In this document: positions 6,492 through 15,027 of the stretch, in pieces
How positions within the stretch are numbered: the first letter of the stretch is position 1
Layout of the letters: every line of letters starts with the position of its first letter
DNA from: JAZDCJ01 sp036311985
Lineage (GTDB): Bacteria > Actinomycetota > Actinomycetes > Actinomycetales > Micrococcaceae
Length of the DNA: 26,591 bases
Assembly: GCF_036311985.1 (NCBI RefSeq)
Contig: NZ_JAZDCJ010000040.1
Strand: one strand, 5' to 3'
The notes under the pieces: generated by a model
What the model was told of the DNA's origin: nothing
Database searches by the model: none
What the model saw: only the letters and a program-made list of their open reading frames with translations
Position numbers and translations under genes: made by a program

Positions 6492-9400
6492 ATGACCGTG
6501 CGAACACCACCACTCAGACAAGGGCTGGCGGCCCTCGCCGCGACCGCCCTCATCGCCGGAAGCTGCGCGGCCCCCGCGGTGGCGGCCGTCGACGGCACCG
6601 GGATCGTGATCAACGAGGCCTACCTCAGCGGCGGCAGCGCCAACGCGCCGTTCCAGGACAAGTTCGTCGAGCTCTACAACCCCACCGCGGCGGACGTCGA
6701 CCTCGACGGCTGGTCGCTCCAGTACCGTGCGGCCGGGTCCACGGGGGCCGCGACGGCCTACCCGCTCTCCGGCTCGATCCCGGCCGGCGGCCACTTCCTG
6801 GTCTCCGGCGGCTCCAACGGGGCCACGGGCGGCGAGCTGCCCGCGGCGGACCTGGCGACGGGGCTGAACCCGAGCGGCACGACCGGCACGATCATCCTCG
6901 CGAACACCACGGAGCGGCTCACGCTCCCGGCCGGCAGCACGACGGGGCACGAGTCCGTCGTCGACCTGCTCGGCTACGGCGGCTCCAACACCTTCGAAAC
7001 GGCCGTCGCCCCGGCCCCGTCCGCCAACAACGTCCCGCGGTCCATCAACCGCGCCGACGGGGTCGACACCGACGACAACTCCGCCGACTTCGCGGTCCTC
7101 GAGGCGATCACGCCGACGAACAGCGCCGGCGAGGCGCCCGTCGAGCCCGAGCCGGAACCCGAGCCCGAACCGGGGCCCGACCCCGAACTCGTCGAGATCG
7201 CCGCCATTCAGGGCGAGGGCGACGCCACGCCGCTCGCGGGCCAGCGCGTCACGACCCGCGGCGTCGTCACGGCCGCCTTCCCGGACGGCGGCTTCGACGG
7301 CTACTACCTGCAGACCCCGGGCACCGGCGGCGAGGGCGGGGAGGCGGCCTCCCACGGCATCTTCGTCCACTCCCCCGAGACCGTCGGCGACGTCGAGGTC
7401 GGGGACCACGTCGAGGTCACCGGAACGGCCGGCGAGTACTACGGCCTGACCCAGCTCTCCGTCACCGCGGGCGGGGCCACCGTCCTCGACGAGCCCGCCG
7501 AGGCCGTCAAGCCGCTCACGGCCGCCTGGCCCGCGGACGACGCCGGTCGCGAACGCTACGAGGGCATGCTCTGGGACCCGCAGGGCTCCTGGACCGTCGC
7601 GGACAACTACGCACTGAACAACTACGGGGAGATCACCCTCGCCCACGGCGAGAGCACCCTGGTCCCCGGCCTGCGCACGCTCGCCCAGCCGACCGACGTC
7701 GCACGCCCCGGAAGCACCCGCGCCGCCGAGGTCGAGGCCGAGAACAAGGCCCGCTCCGTGGTCCTCGACGACGGCTCTTCCCTGAACTTCCTCGGCAGCA
7801 CCGCCAACCAGTCCGTCCCGCTGCCGTACCTGACTGCCTCCACGCCGGTGCGCGTCGGCGCCGCGGTGGCCTTCAGCGGCCCCGTGGTCCTCGACTACCG
7901 CTTCGAGGCCTGGAAGTTCCAGCCGCAGACCCGCATCACGGGCGCCAACGCCGCGGCCCAGCCCGTCGCCTTCGCCGGCGACCGCCCCGCCGCCCCCGCG
8001 GCCGTCGGCGGCACGCTGAAGCTCGCCGCGTTCAACGTGCTGAACTACTTCACGACGACCGGCTCCGAGCTGACCGGCTGCACCTACTACAACGACCGCG
8101 CCGGCAACCCGGTCACGGTCCGCGGCGGCTGCGACGCCCGCGGCGCCGCCGATCCGGCCAACCTCGAGCGCCAGCAGGCCAAGATCGTCGCCGCGCTCAA
8201 CGGGCTCGGCGCCGACGTCGTGGCCCTGCAGGAGATCGAGAACTCCGCCGCCTTCGGCAAGGACCGCGACGCGGCCCTCGCCGCGCTGACGTCCGCGCTC
8301 AACGCGGCCGCCGGCGCCGGCACGTGGGACTACGTCCGCAGCCCGGCCGCCGTGCCGACCGACGAGGACGTCATCCGCACCGCGTTCATCTACCGGGCGG
8401 CCGCGGCCGAGCCCGTGGGCGAATCGGCCATCCTCGACGGCGATCCGGCGTTCTCCAACGCCCGCGAACCGCTCGCCCAGGCGTTCCGCCCGGCCGGCGG
8501 GGACGCCGGGGGCACGTTCGTGGCGGTCGTCAACCACTTCAAGTCCAAGGGCTCCGCCCCGGGCGACGGCTCCGCGAACGACGACTCCGGCGACGGGCAG
8601 GGCGCGTGGAACGCGGACCGCGTCCGGCAGGCCGAGGCCGTCGTGGACTTCGCCGGGCAGGTCGCGGAGGAGGCCGGAACGGACAAGGTGTTCCTCGCCG
8701 GCGACTTCAACGCCTACACCCACGAGGACCCGATGCAGGTCTTCTACGAGGCCGGCTACGTGGACCAGGGCGCCAAGACGGGCAAGCAGACGTACCTCTT
8801 CGGTGCGCGCGTCGGCTCGCTGGACCACATCCTCGCCTCGCCCGCGGCCGATGCCGCGGTGACGGGCGCGGACATCTGGAACATCAACGCGGTCGAGCCC
8901 ATCGCCCTCGAATACAGCCGCTACAACTACAACGCCACCAACCTCCACGAGGCCTCGGCCTACCGGGCCTCGGACCACGACCCGCTCGTCGTGGGCCTCG
9001 ATCTGGGCGGCGCCGCTGCCGGCATCCCCGTCTCGATCGCGAGCCTGAACGACTACCACGGGCAGGTCGACGCGGACAACGGCTCCACGAAGCTCGCCGC
9101 GACGGTGGAGCAGTGGCGCGAGGACCGCGGCGTGGACTCCACGCTGCTGACGAGCGCCGGTGACAACATCGGCGCGAGCCAGTTCGCCTCCCTGCTGCAG
9201 CAGGACGAGCCCGCCCTGGAGATCCTCAACGCGCTTGGCGTGGCCGTCACGACCGTCGGCAACCACGAGTTCGACAAGGGCTGGCCGGACCTGCGGGACC
9301 GGGTCTCCGGGATCGCGGACTTCAACCACCTCGCCGCCAACGTGCTCGGCCCCGACGGCCAGCCCGTGCTCCCCGCCTCGGAGGTCTTCGAGGTCAACGG

Positions 9401-11288
9401 AGTCAAGGTCGCCGTGGTCGGCGCCGTCACCGCGGACCTGCCGACGCTCGTCTCCCCCGCGGGGCTCGAGGGCCTCACGGTCACGGACCCCGTGGCCGCG
9501 GTCAACGCCGAGATCGAGCGGCTGCCCCAGGACGTCGACGTGGTCGTCGCGAGCTACCACGAGGGCGCCCAGCCGGCGGACTCGCTCGAGGCCGCCAAGG
9601 CGGGCAGCGGGATCTTCAAGCGCATCGTCGAGGAGACGAGCCCGGAGGCCGACGCGATCTTCAACGGCCACAGCCACCAGCTCTACAACTACACGGCCGC
9701 CAACGGGGACTCCGAGCGCCCCGTGATGCAGGCCGCGTCCGCGGGCGGGCACCTCGCGGTGGCCGACTTCACGGTGGACCCCGAGACCCGCGAGGTGACG
9801 TTCGTCGGCGCGGAGAACCTCCCCGTCGACGCGGACGCCGACGTCGATGCGCTGGCCGGACGCTACCCCGTGGTCGCCGCGGTCAAGGAGATCGAGGACC
9901 GGGCCAACGCCGAGGCCGAGGTCCTCGGCGCCGCCAAGGTCGGCGAGGTCACCGCGTCCATCACCACGGACTACGCGCCGGACTTCGCCGGCAACGCGGG
10001 CGGCAACCGGGCCAAGGAGTCCTCGCTCGGCAACCTGCTGGCCACGGTGCTGCGCGACTCCGTGTCGACCCTGACCCCGCAGCAGGCGCAGATCGGCGTG
10101 ATGAACGCCGGCGGCATCCGCGACGAGCTGTTCTTCGACAAGTCCGGCCGCGCACCGGGCGCCCCCGCCAAGGACGTCCCGGGAGACATCTCCTACAAGG
10201 AGCTGAACAACGTCTTCCCGTTCGGCAACACGCTCTTCAGCCTCAAGCTCACGGGCGCCGAGGTCTGGGAGCTGCTCGAGCAGCAGTGGCGGATCGTCGA
10301 CGGCACCGAGTCCCGGCTGGCGCTGGGCCTCACCGACAACCTGGACTACACCTTCGACACGGAGCTGCCCGTCGGCGAGCGCGTGACCGGCGTGTGGTTC
10401 GAGGGCGAGCCGCTCGACCTGGAGGCCGAGTACTCGATCGGCACGCTCAACTTCCTCGCGGGCGGCGGCGACTCGTTCACGGCCCTGACGGGCGGCACGG
10501 AGCGGATCGACACGGGCTACTCGGACATGGAGGCCCTCGTGGACTTCGTGGAGCGCGAGTCGCCGCTGTCCCCGGACTTCAGCAAGCGCGGCGTCGAGGT
10601 CTCCGGCGCTCCCGGGCTCATCGAGCCGGGTGGCGAGTATTCCTTCGAGGTCCGCGACGTCGACCTGGGTTCCGACGGCGCCCCGGTCAGCGACGAGCTC
10701 GTCCTGGAGTACGTGCCGGGCGGCTCGGCGGAAACGCCGTCCGCGGCGGGCGTGGGCGTGGGCCTCGGCGGGGGCGGGATCGGCGCTTCGGTGGGCCTGC
10801 GGGCCGCCGTCGCCGCGCCCCCGGGCGGCGAGATCGGCACCTTCGAGGTGGTCGACGGCGTCGCGGTGGTCTCCTTCACGGCCCCGACAGGGCTCGACGG
10901 CGGGGCGTTCGTCCTGCACACCCCGGCCGGGGACACCGTTCAGCTCCCCTCGGCGGTCGCCACGGCCTCCGACGTCCCCTCGGACGACGGTGACGACGAC
11001 GGTGCGGGCGGCGACGGCGGCACCGACGACGGATCCGGCACGGGGAACGGCAACGGCAACGGCCCGGGTTCGGGTTCCGACGACGGCGACGGCGGCTCCG
11101 CGCTCGGCCCGGGCTTCGGCCAGGGCGGAACGGGCGGACTGGCCGCCACGGGCAGCGAGGGCCTGCTGCCCCTCGGGATCGGGGCGCTGATGCTCGCCGG
11201 CCTCGGCCTGGCCTTCGTGCTCCGCTCCCGCCGCCGCGAGGCCGCGCTGCACGCCGAAGCCCCGGATTCCACGCCTCCCATGCGATAG
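6492..11288 (+). CDS. Wall-anchored ExeM/NucH-type endonuclease fused to 5'-nucleotidase
   Basis: 1598 residues. A signal peptide (1-32, ending APAVAA) precedes a lamin-tail domain (about 37-205, VINEAYLSGG), a Pro/Glu linker (216-231), an OB-like domain (about 232-505) and an endonuclease/exonuclease/phosphatase domain (about 508-840; LAAFNVLNYF, VVALQEIEN, FLAGDFNAY, SDHDPLVV). A calcineurin-like 5'-nucleotidase follows (about 845-1120; SLNDYHG, GDNIG, GNHEFD, NGHSHQ), then its C-terminal substrate domain (about 1150-1336; NAGGIRDE, FPFGNTL, LAGGGDSF). The tail is a Gly/Asp-rich spacer, LAATG (1550-1554), a membrane helix and RSRRR: a class-E sortase anchor. It should cut extracellular DNA and dephosphorylate nucleotides to nucleosides and phosphate at the cell surface. 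A GTG at 6498, 5 nt after AAGGA, is an equally plausible start. Such fusions are known in Actinobacteria. Confidence 0.93.
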   Translation: MTVRTPPLRQGLAALAATALIAGSCAAPAVAAVDGTGIVINEAYLSGGSANAPFQDKFVELYNPTAADVDLDGWSLQYRAAGSTGAATAYPLSGSIPAGGHFLVSGGSNGATGGELPAADLATGLNPSGTTGTIILANTTERLTLPAGSTTGHESVVDLLGYGGSNTFETAVAPAPSANNVPRSINRADGVDTDDNSADFAVLEAITPTNSAGEAPVEPEPEPEPEPGPDPELVEIAAIQGEGDATPLAGQRVTTRGVVTAAFPDGGFDGYYLQTPGTGGEGGEAASHGIFVHSPETVGDVEVGDHVEVTGTAGEYYGLTQLSVTAGGATVLDEPAEAVKPLTAAWPADDAGRERYEGMLWDPQGSWTVADNYALNNYGEITLAHGESTLVPGLRTLAQPTDVARPGSTRAAEVEAENKARSVVLDDGSSLNFLGSTANQSVPLPYLTASTPVRVGAAVAFSGPVVLDYRFEAWKFQPQTRITGANAAAQPVAFAGDRPAAPAAVGGTLKLAAFNVLNYFTTTGSELTGCTYYNDRAGNPVTVRGGCDARGAADPANLERQQAKIVAALNGLGADVVALQEIENSAAFGKDRDAALAALTSALNAAAGAGTWDYVRSPAAVPTDEDVIRTAFIYRAAAAEPVGESAILDGDPAFSNAREPLAQAFRPAGGDAGGTFVAVVNHFKSKGSAPGDGSANDDSGDGQGAWNADRVRQAEAVVDFAGQVAEEAGTDKVFLAGDFNAYTHEDPMQVFYEAGYVDQGAKTGKQTYLFGARVGSLDHILASPAADAAVTGADIWNINAVEPIALEYSRYNYNATNLHEASAYRASDHDPLVVGLDLGGAAAGIPVSIASLNDYHGQVDADNGSTKLAATVEQWREDRGVDSTLLTSAGDNIGASQFASLLQQDEPALEILNALGVAVTTVGNHEFDKGWPDLRDRVSGIADFNHLAANVLGPDGQPVLPASEVFEVNGVKVAVVGAVTADLPTLVSPAGLEGLTVTDPVAAVNAEIERLPQDVDVVVASYHEGAQPADSLEAAKAGSGIFKRIVEETSPEADAIFNGHSHQLYNYTAANGDSERPVMQAASAGGHLAVADFTVDPETREVTFVGAENLPVDADADVDALAGRYPVVAAVKEIEDRANAEAEVLGAAKVGEVTASITTDYAPDFAGNAGGNRAKESSLGNLLATVLRDSVSTLTPQQAQIGVMNAGGIRDELFFDKSGRAPGAPAKDVPGDISYKELNNVFPFGNTLFSLKLTGAEVWELLEQQWRIVDGTESRLALGLTDNLDYTFDTELPVGERVTGVWFEGEPLDLEAEYSIGTLNFLAGGGDSFTALTGGTERIDTGYSDMEALVDFVERESPLSPDFSKRGVEVSGAPGLIEPGGEYSFEVRDVDLGSDGAPVSDELVLEYVPGGSAETPSAAGVGVGLGGGGIGASVGLRAAVAAPPGGEIGTFEVVDGVAVVSFTAPTGLDGGAFVLHTPAGDTVQLPSAVATASDVPSDDGDDDGAGGDGGTDDGSGTGNGNGNGPGSGSDDGDGGSALGPGFGQGGTGGLAATGSEGLLPLGIGALMLAGLGLAFVLRSRRREAALHAEAPDSTPPMR

Positions 11289-11300
11289 CGCGCCACCCCC

Positions 11301-11359
11301 TCCCGCGGTGTCGGGGAACATGTCGGAAAGCGTTGATCCAAGCGGCATCTAGCCCGACG
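11301..11359 (+). repeat. Imperfect 59-bp direct repeat, copy A
   Basis: Aligns without gaps to 11450-11508 at about 44 of 59 positions (hand count). Best conserved are CGGTGTCGGGGAA at the left and CATCTA and CCCGACG at the right. GTCGGG (11310-11315) and CCCGAC (11353-11358) are inverted arms. Copy A lies just past the nuclease gene, before the terminator. Function unknown. Confidence 0.7.
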
Positions 11360-11392
11360 GGACGAGGGGGAGGTCCGTTCCTCCACCCAGCA

Positions 11393-11426
11393 GAGTGCCC
11401 CGCATCGAATCCGGTGCGGGGCACTC
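11393..11426 (+). terminator. Terminator of the nuclease/nucleotidase gene
   Basis: A perfect 12-bp stem (GAGTGCCCCGCA, 11393-11404, with 11415-11426) and a 10-nt loop, 105 nt past the stop codon. No T-run follows. Confidence 0.75.
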
Positions 11427-11449
11427 GCGTGTCCACACCCCGCGACCCC

Positions 11450-11508
11450 TCCCACGGTGTCGGGGAAAGCGCGGGAATACGTGGCTCGATTCGACATCTA
11501 CCCCGACG
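11450..11508 (+). repeat. Imperfect 59-bp direct repeat, copy B
   Basis: Second copy of the element at 11301-11359, on the far side of the terminator and about 95 nt before padR. Its inverted arms are GTCGGGG (11459-11465) and CCCCGAC (11501-11507). It could be a protein-binding site, a structured RNA segment or a short dispersed repeat. Confidence 0.7.
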
Positions 11509-11552
11509 CGGCGGGGCCCGGGAGCGTGCGCGTGGAGGGTGGCACGGGCGTT

Positions 11553-11564
11553 ACCTTATAGTGC
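11553..11564 (+). promoter_or_regulatory. Upstream half-conserved PadR operator
   Basis: ACCTTATAGTGC matches the perfect palindrome at 11587-11598 at 9 of 12 positions and is 34 nt upstream of it, about three helical turns, so dimers could bind on the same face of the DNA. Confidence 0.45.
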
Positions 11565-11586
11565 CTCTTCCTTTACTGTGCAACAC

Positions 11587-11598
11587 ACACTATAGTGT
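11587..11598 (+). promoter_or_regulatory. Palindromic operator overlapping the padR -10 element
   Basis: ACACTATAGTGT is a perfect 12-bp palindrome. It contains TATAGT (11591-11596), which lies 7 nt before the padR ATG, the spacing of a leaderless promoter. A bound repressor would block RNA polymerase, so autorepression by PadR is likely. Confidence 0.65.
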
Positions 11599-11603
11599 CT
11601 GTC

Positions 11604-11978
11604 ATGAACAATGCAGAGGTCCTCGGCGGACACCTCCAGGAGCTCAGACGCGGGACGGTCGTCATGGCCTGCCTCGCCACGCTGTCCCGACCCGGCTACG
11701 GCTACGCGCTCCTCGGCGCGCTCGGGGAGGCCGGCTTCGACGTCGACGCGAATACGCTCTACCCGCTGCTGCGCCGGCTCGAGAAGCAGGGACTGCTCGA
11801 TTCCGAATGGAACACGGACGAGGCCAGGCCGAGGAAGTTCTACCGCACGAGCCCCGCCGGCCGCGGGGTCCTCGACGGGCTCCTGCGCGAATGGGACGCC
11901 CTCCACGACGCCACCACCCGACTCATGTCCCCCGGCACCGGCCCGGGCGGCGAACCCACCACCAGCCCGGAAGGCTAG
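11604..11978 (+). CDS. PadR family transcriptional regulator
   Basis: 124 residues, the short PadR type: an N-terminal winged helix-turn-helix followed by one dimerisation helix. Family hallmarks are LRRGTVVMACLATLSRPGYGY, the recognition region NTLYPLLRRLEKQGLL, and the wing with RKFYRTSPAGR. It should act as a dimeric repressor, relieved by a ligand or partner. ATG 11604 is chosen over the GTG at 11595 because it sits 7 nt after a TATAGT -10, making the mRNA leaderless, and because the GTG lies inside the operator palindrome. It is followed after 7 nt by the membrane protein gene, forming the PadR plus HAAS-type pair seen in many Gram-positives. Confidence 0.92.
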   Translation: MNNAEVLGGHLQELRRGTVVMACLATLSRPGYGYALLGALGEAGFDVDANTLYPLLRRLEKQGLLDSEWNTDEARPRKFYRTSPAGRGVLDGLLREWDALHDATTRLMSPGTGPGGEPTTSPEG

Positions 11979-11985
11979 GAAGACC

Positions 11986-12951
11986 ATGGCAACCCTGACC
12001 GAACGCTACGTCGCCGCAGTGGCCCGCAGCCTGCCCCCGGGCCAGCGCACCGACGTCGAACGCGAACTCGCCGCCTCCATCGCCGACATGGTCGCCGACC
12101 GCACCGCCCAGGGCGAGCCCGGCGACGCGGCCGAACGGGCCGCGCTGCTCGAGCTCGGCGACCCGATGCGGCTCTCCGCCGACTTCGCGGGCCGTCCCCT
12201 GTACCTCATCGGTCCGGCCCTCTACCCGGACTACATCCGGCTGCTCAAGCTCCTGCTCGCCATCGTGCTGCCGATCCTCGGCGGCGTGGTGCTGATCGGG
12301 CAGCTGATCGGGCACGGCCACCCCGGCGAGACGGCGTCGAACACCGTCCTGACGCTCCTCACCGTCGGCGCGCACATCTGCCTCTGGACCACCGTGGTCT
12401 TCGCCGCGATCGAGCGCAGCGGCACCCGGAAACCCGCCACGGACTGGACGCCGGACGACCTGCCCGACGTGGCGACGGGCGGCGTCGTGAAGATCGGCGA
12501 CACGATCGTCGCCGCCGTCCTGACGCTGGGGCTCGCCGCCTACCTGGTCTGGCAGCAGTTCCGCTCGCCGTTCAGCGATGCCGAGGGTGCGCCGATCCCG
12601 GCGCTTGACCCCGCGCTGTGGTCGTTCTGGCTGCCGTTCCTCGTCGCGGTGCTCGTGGCCAACACGGCGCTCGAGTTCCTGCGCTACCGGGCCCGCGGCT
12701 GGAGCTGCGGCTTCTTCGCGGCCCACGCGGTCCTGAGCCTGGCGTTCGCGGGCCCGGTCGTGTGGCTCCTGCTCCGGGACGCGCTGATCAACCCGGCCTT
12801 TGCCGAACGGCTCGACATCTCCCCGGACGCCCCGGCGTCCATCGCCGTGATCTTGGTGATCGCCGTCGTCGTCATCACGGTGTGGGACCTCGTCGACAGC
12901 GCCCGCAAGGTCCCCCTGGACACCCGGGCCCGGCGCGGAAACGGCGCCTGA
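11986..12951 (+). CDS. HAAS-type (DUF1700-like) signalling domain membrane protein
   Basis: 321 residues. The N-terminal 70 residues are soluble and helical (LTERYVAAVARSLPPGQRTD, then a VERELAASIADMV helix and an LLELGDP turn), resembling the HAAS/permease-prefix domain commonly encoded next to PadR regulators. About six transmembrane helices follow, at roughly residues 85-110, 118-140, 168-185, 208-225, 240-262 and 285-303. The ATG has an AGGAAG ribosome binding site and lies 7 nt after padR. The likely role is a membrane sensor or effector whose gene is controlled by PadR; the ligand is unknown. The last codon is 6 nt from the stop of the convergent gene, with no terminator between them. 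Confidence 0.8.
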   Translation: MATLTERYVAAVARSLPPGQRTDVERELAASIADMVADRTAQGEPGDAAERAALLELGDPMRLSADFAGRPLYLIGPALYPDYIRLLKLLLAIVLPILGGVVLIGQLIGHGHPGETASNTVLTLLTVGAHICLWTTVVFAAIERSGTRKPATDWTPDDLPDVATGGVVKIGDTIVAAVLTLGLAAYLVWQQFRSPFSDAEGAPIPALDPALWSFWLPFLVAVLVANTALEFLRYRARGWSCGFFAAHAVLSLAFAGPVVWLLLRDALINPAFAERLDISPDAPASIAVILVIAVVVITVWDLVDSARKVPLDTRARRGNGA

Positions 12952-12957
12952 ACCGGA

Positions 12958-14931
12958 CTACCGGGCGAGGCGCACGATCTCCGCGGCCACGGCGTCCGCA
13001 TCCGCGAGGGTGCGGGCGCCGTGCTGCGCGTCGGCGCCGGCCTCGGCCGCGATGGCCGTCCCCCACTGCACGGAGGAGAGCTGCAGTCCCAGGACGAACA
13101 CCGCGCGGTGGGCCACGCCGTCGGAATCGACCAGGCGGTAGGGCTCGCCGAGGACGTCGAACCCGGTGCCCGGCACTGTCTCGCCCTCCCCGGTCTGCAC
13201 CGGCCTGGGGCGGGCCAGCCCGTCGCGCTGCAGCTGCAGCAGAAGCGGCGAATCGGTCTGCGCGACGCGGTTAGCCGGCATCATGGCCTCGAACATGTGG
13301 CGCGCGGCCACGGGCTCGGCGGCGACCCATGGCGAGGAGGCCGTGAAGCGCACCGCCTCGTCGTCGAGGGAGTACGCCGGATCGGGCCCGATGAACCGCA
13401 CGATCCCCGCGCGCGCGAGCGCGGCCAGCTCCTCGATCCGCTGCACGGGTGGCCCGCTCGCCAGCCCCTCCACGAGCGGCTCGAACCAGCGCTGCAGCTC
13501 GTCCATGCGCGACGGCTCGTCGAGCAGCCCCTCGGCCACGATTCGCTTGATCTGCACGCGCCCGGCGTTCAGCGCGGCGATCGCCATCTTCTCCGGATCG
13601 TCCTCGCCGCGCTCCGAGGCCCGCGCGTCGGCCTCGAGGTAGGCGACAACGGCCTTCTGGTAGGCGGCGTCGTCGGCGAAGCCGTGCTCGGCGAACGGGT
13701 GCCCGAGCGCGACGACGTCGAACCAGCCCAGCTCCGGGGCGAGGTTCTCCACGAGGTCCCGGGCGAGCGTGCGCCAGACTTCCTGGCCGTGCGGGTAGGG
13801 GGCGCGCAGGACGCCGTCGAGCGCCTCCATGAACTCGGACGCCCCGCCGGGGAAGAGCTCGGGCCGCGTCCGGGCGGCGACGGAGTAGTAGGTGTGCAGG
13901 ACGTCGCGGTGCAGCAGGGGCCAGATGTGCGCGCCGAACGCGACCTTTCCCTCGGGTTCGCCCGGCGCGCCCGAGGCGGCCAGGGCGTGGACGGCCTCGT
14001 AACTGAGGTGGCGCAGCTGGATCGACGGCGGGATGAACGCGTCCACGCAGGGCTTGGCCCGGTACGGCGTGCCGCGCCGGGAGCCGGCGTGGAGTATGGG
14101 TTCACGCCCGCTCGCCAGGTACTCGAGCCGCCGCCCGGGACCGTCGCCCGACTGGACGAACCCTCCCCCGCGGCCGACGGTCAGCTGCACCATCGCGTCG
14201 AAGAAGTTCAATCCCAGGCCGCGGACCAGGACGGGACGCCCGGGCGGGTAGACGGACCAGTCGACGTCGGAGGGGACGTTGGGCCGCTGGTAGTGCAGGC
14301 CCGCCGCGTCGGCGCGCCGGCCGGCGGCCTCCTGCCTCTGGTTGGGGCGTGCGGGGACGTGCCCTACGGCGAGTACGACGGCGTCGGCCTCCAACCGTGC
14401 GCCGCTTCCGTCGGCGTCGCGCAGTTCGAGGGAGTACGACGCCTCGCCCCGGCGCAGGGCCGTGGCCTCGGCGCGGACGTCTTCGACGCCGGCCACGAGG
14501 GGGTGGGCGCGCAGCCTTGCGGCGACGGTGTCGAAGAGGTGGCGCAAGTAGCGGCCGTAGAGCGCGCGGCACGGGTAGTCGCCCGGGCCCAGGGAGGCGA
14601 GCTCGCGCTCCTCGGCGGCGGCGAGGACGCAGCCGTCGCCGCCGGACCGCCGCCATTGATCGAAGCTCAGGCCGGCCCCGTCGCCGGTCCGGGGCGGCGC
14701 GGCCGTCGGGTAGAGGGCGGGCGTGTTCATCAGGAAGAGCCGCGACTGGCCCGGGTCCCAGACATGCCCCGAGCCCGGATCCCACGGATCCACGACGCTC
14801 ACGTGGATCTCCCGGCCGGGGGCGGCATCGATCTCCCGGGGGTCCTCGAGCCGCTCCAGGAGACGCTCCAGAACGGAGGTTCCGCGGGGTCCTGCGCCTA
14901 CGACGACCAGGCGGAACGGCTCGGTGCGCAC
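12958..14931 (-). CDS. FAD/NAD(P)-binding protein, COG4529-like
   Basis: 657 residues. The N-terminus FRLVVVGAGPRGTSVLERLL is a Rossmann dinucleotide fold with a GxGPxG loop. A second nucleotide-binding element ends VVLAVGHVPARPNQ, the motif typical of flavin monooxygenase-like proteins. VDPWDPGSGHVWDP and LFLMNTPA continue the COG4529 pattern. The C-terminal half is long and helical with a final domain (VFVLGLQLSSVQWGTAIAAE). It is likely a cytosolic flavoprotein oxidoreductase; the substrate is unknown. The GTG at 14931 has a GGAGGGAG ribosome binding site 7 nt upstream, so the open frame reaching to 16836 is rejected. It is divergent from the S9 peptidase gene (97-nt gap). Confidence 0.85.
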   Translation of the reverse strand: MRTEPFRLVVVGAGPRGTSVLERLLERLEDPREIDAAPGREIHVSVVDPWDPGSGHVWDPGQSRLFLMNTPALYPTAAPPRTGDGAGLSFDQWRRSGGDGCVLAAAEERELASLGPGDYPCRALYGRYLRHLFDTVAARLRAHPLVAGVEDVRAEATALRRGEASYSLELRDADGSGARLEADAVVLAVGHVPARPNQRQEAAGRRADAAGLHYQRPNVPSDVDWSVYPPGRPVLVRGLGLNFFDAMVQLTVGRGGGFVQSGDGPGRRLEYLASGREPILHAGSRRGTPYRAKPCVDAFIPPSIQLRHLSYEAVHALAASGAPGEPEGKVAFGAHIWPLLHRDVLHTYYSVAARTRPELFPGGASEFMEALDGVLRAPYPHGQEVWRTLARDLVENLAPELGWFDVVALGHPFAEHGFADDAAYQKAVVAYLEADARASERGEDDPEKMAIAALNAGRVQIKRIVAEGLLDEPSRMDELQRWFEPLVEGLASGPPVQRIEELAALARAGIVRFIGPDPAYSLDDEAVRFTASSPWVAAEPVAARHMFEAMMPANRVAQTDSPLLLQLQRDGLARPRPVQTGEGETVPGTGFDVLGEPYRLVDSDGVAHRAVFVLGLQLSSVQWGTAIAAEAGADAQHGARTLADADAVAAEIVRLAR

Positions 14932-15027
14932 GGGGCGACTCCCTCCAATGTCTGTGGATCCGTGCCGGGCACGCACGGGATCCCAGCCTATCGCGGGCAC
15001 CCCACGGCGGCGTGGCAGACTGGCGGC

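Noticed and set aside
5326..6513. N-terminal extension of the quinone oxidoreductase frame
   Set aside because: It reads through tRNA-Ser in antisense (giving the familiar spurious GFEPLV...VFKTSSLG peptide) and through the GNAT gene.
7138..7185. Glu-Pro codon repeat as a possible tandem DNA repeat of interest
   Set aside because: It is an ordinary in-frame interdomain linker in an exported protein.
6423..11348. 1641-residue open frame antisense to the nuclease/nucleotidase
   Set aside because: No recognisable domain; it is the codon-bias mirror of a gene with many intact catalytic motifs.
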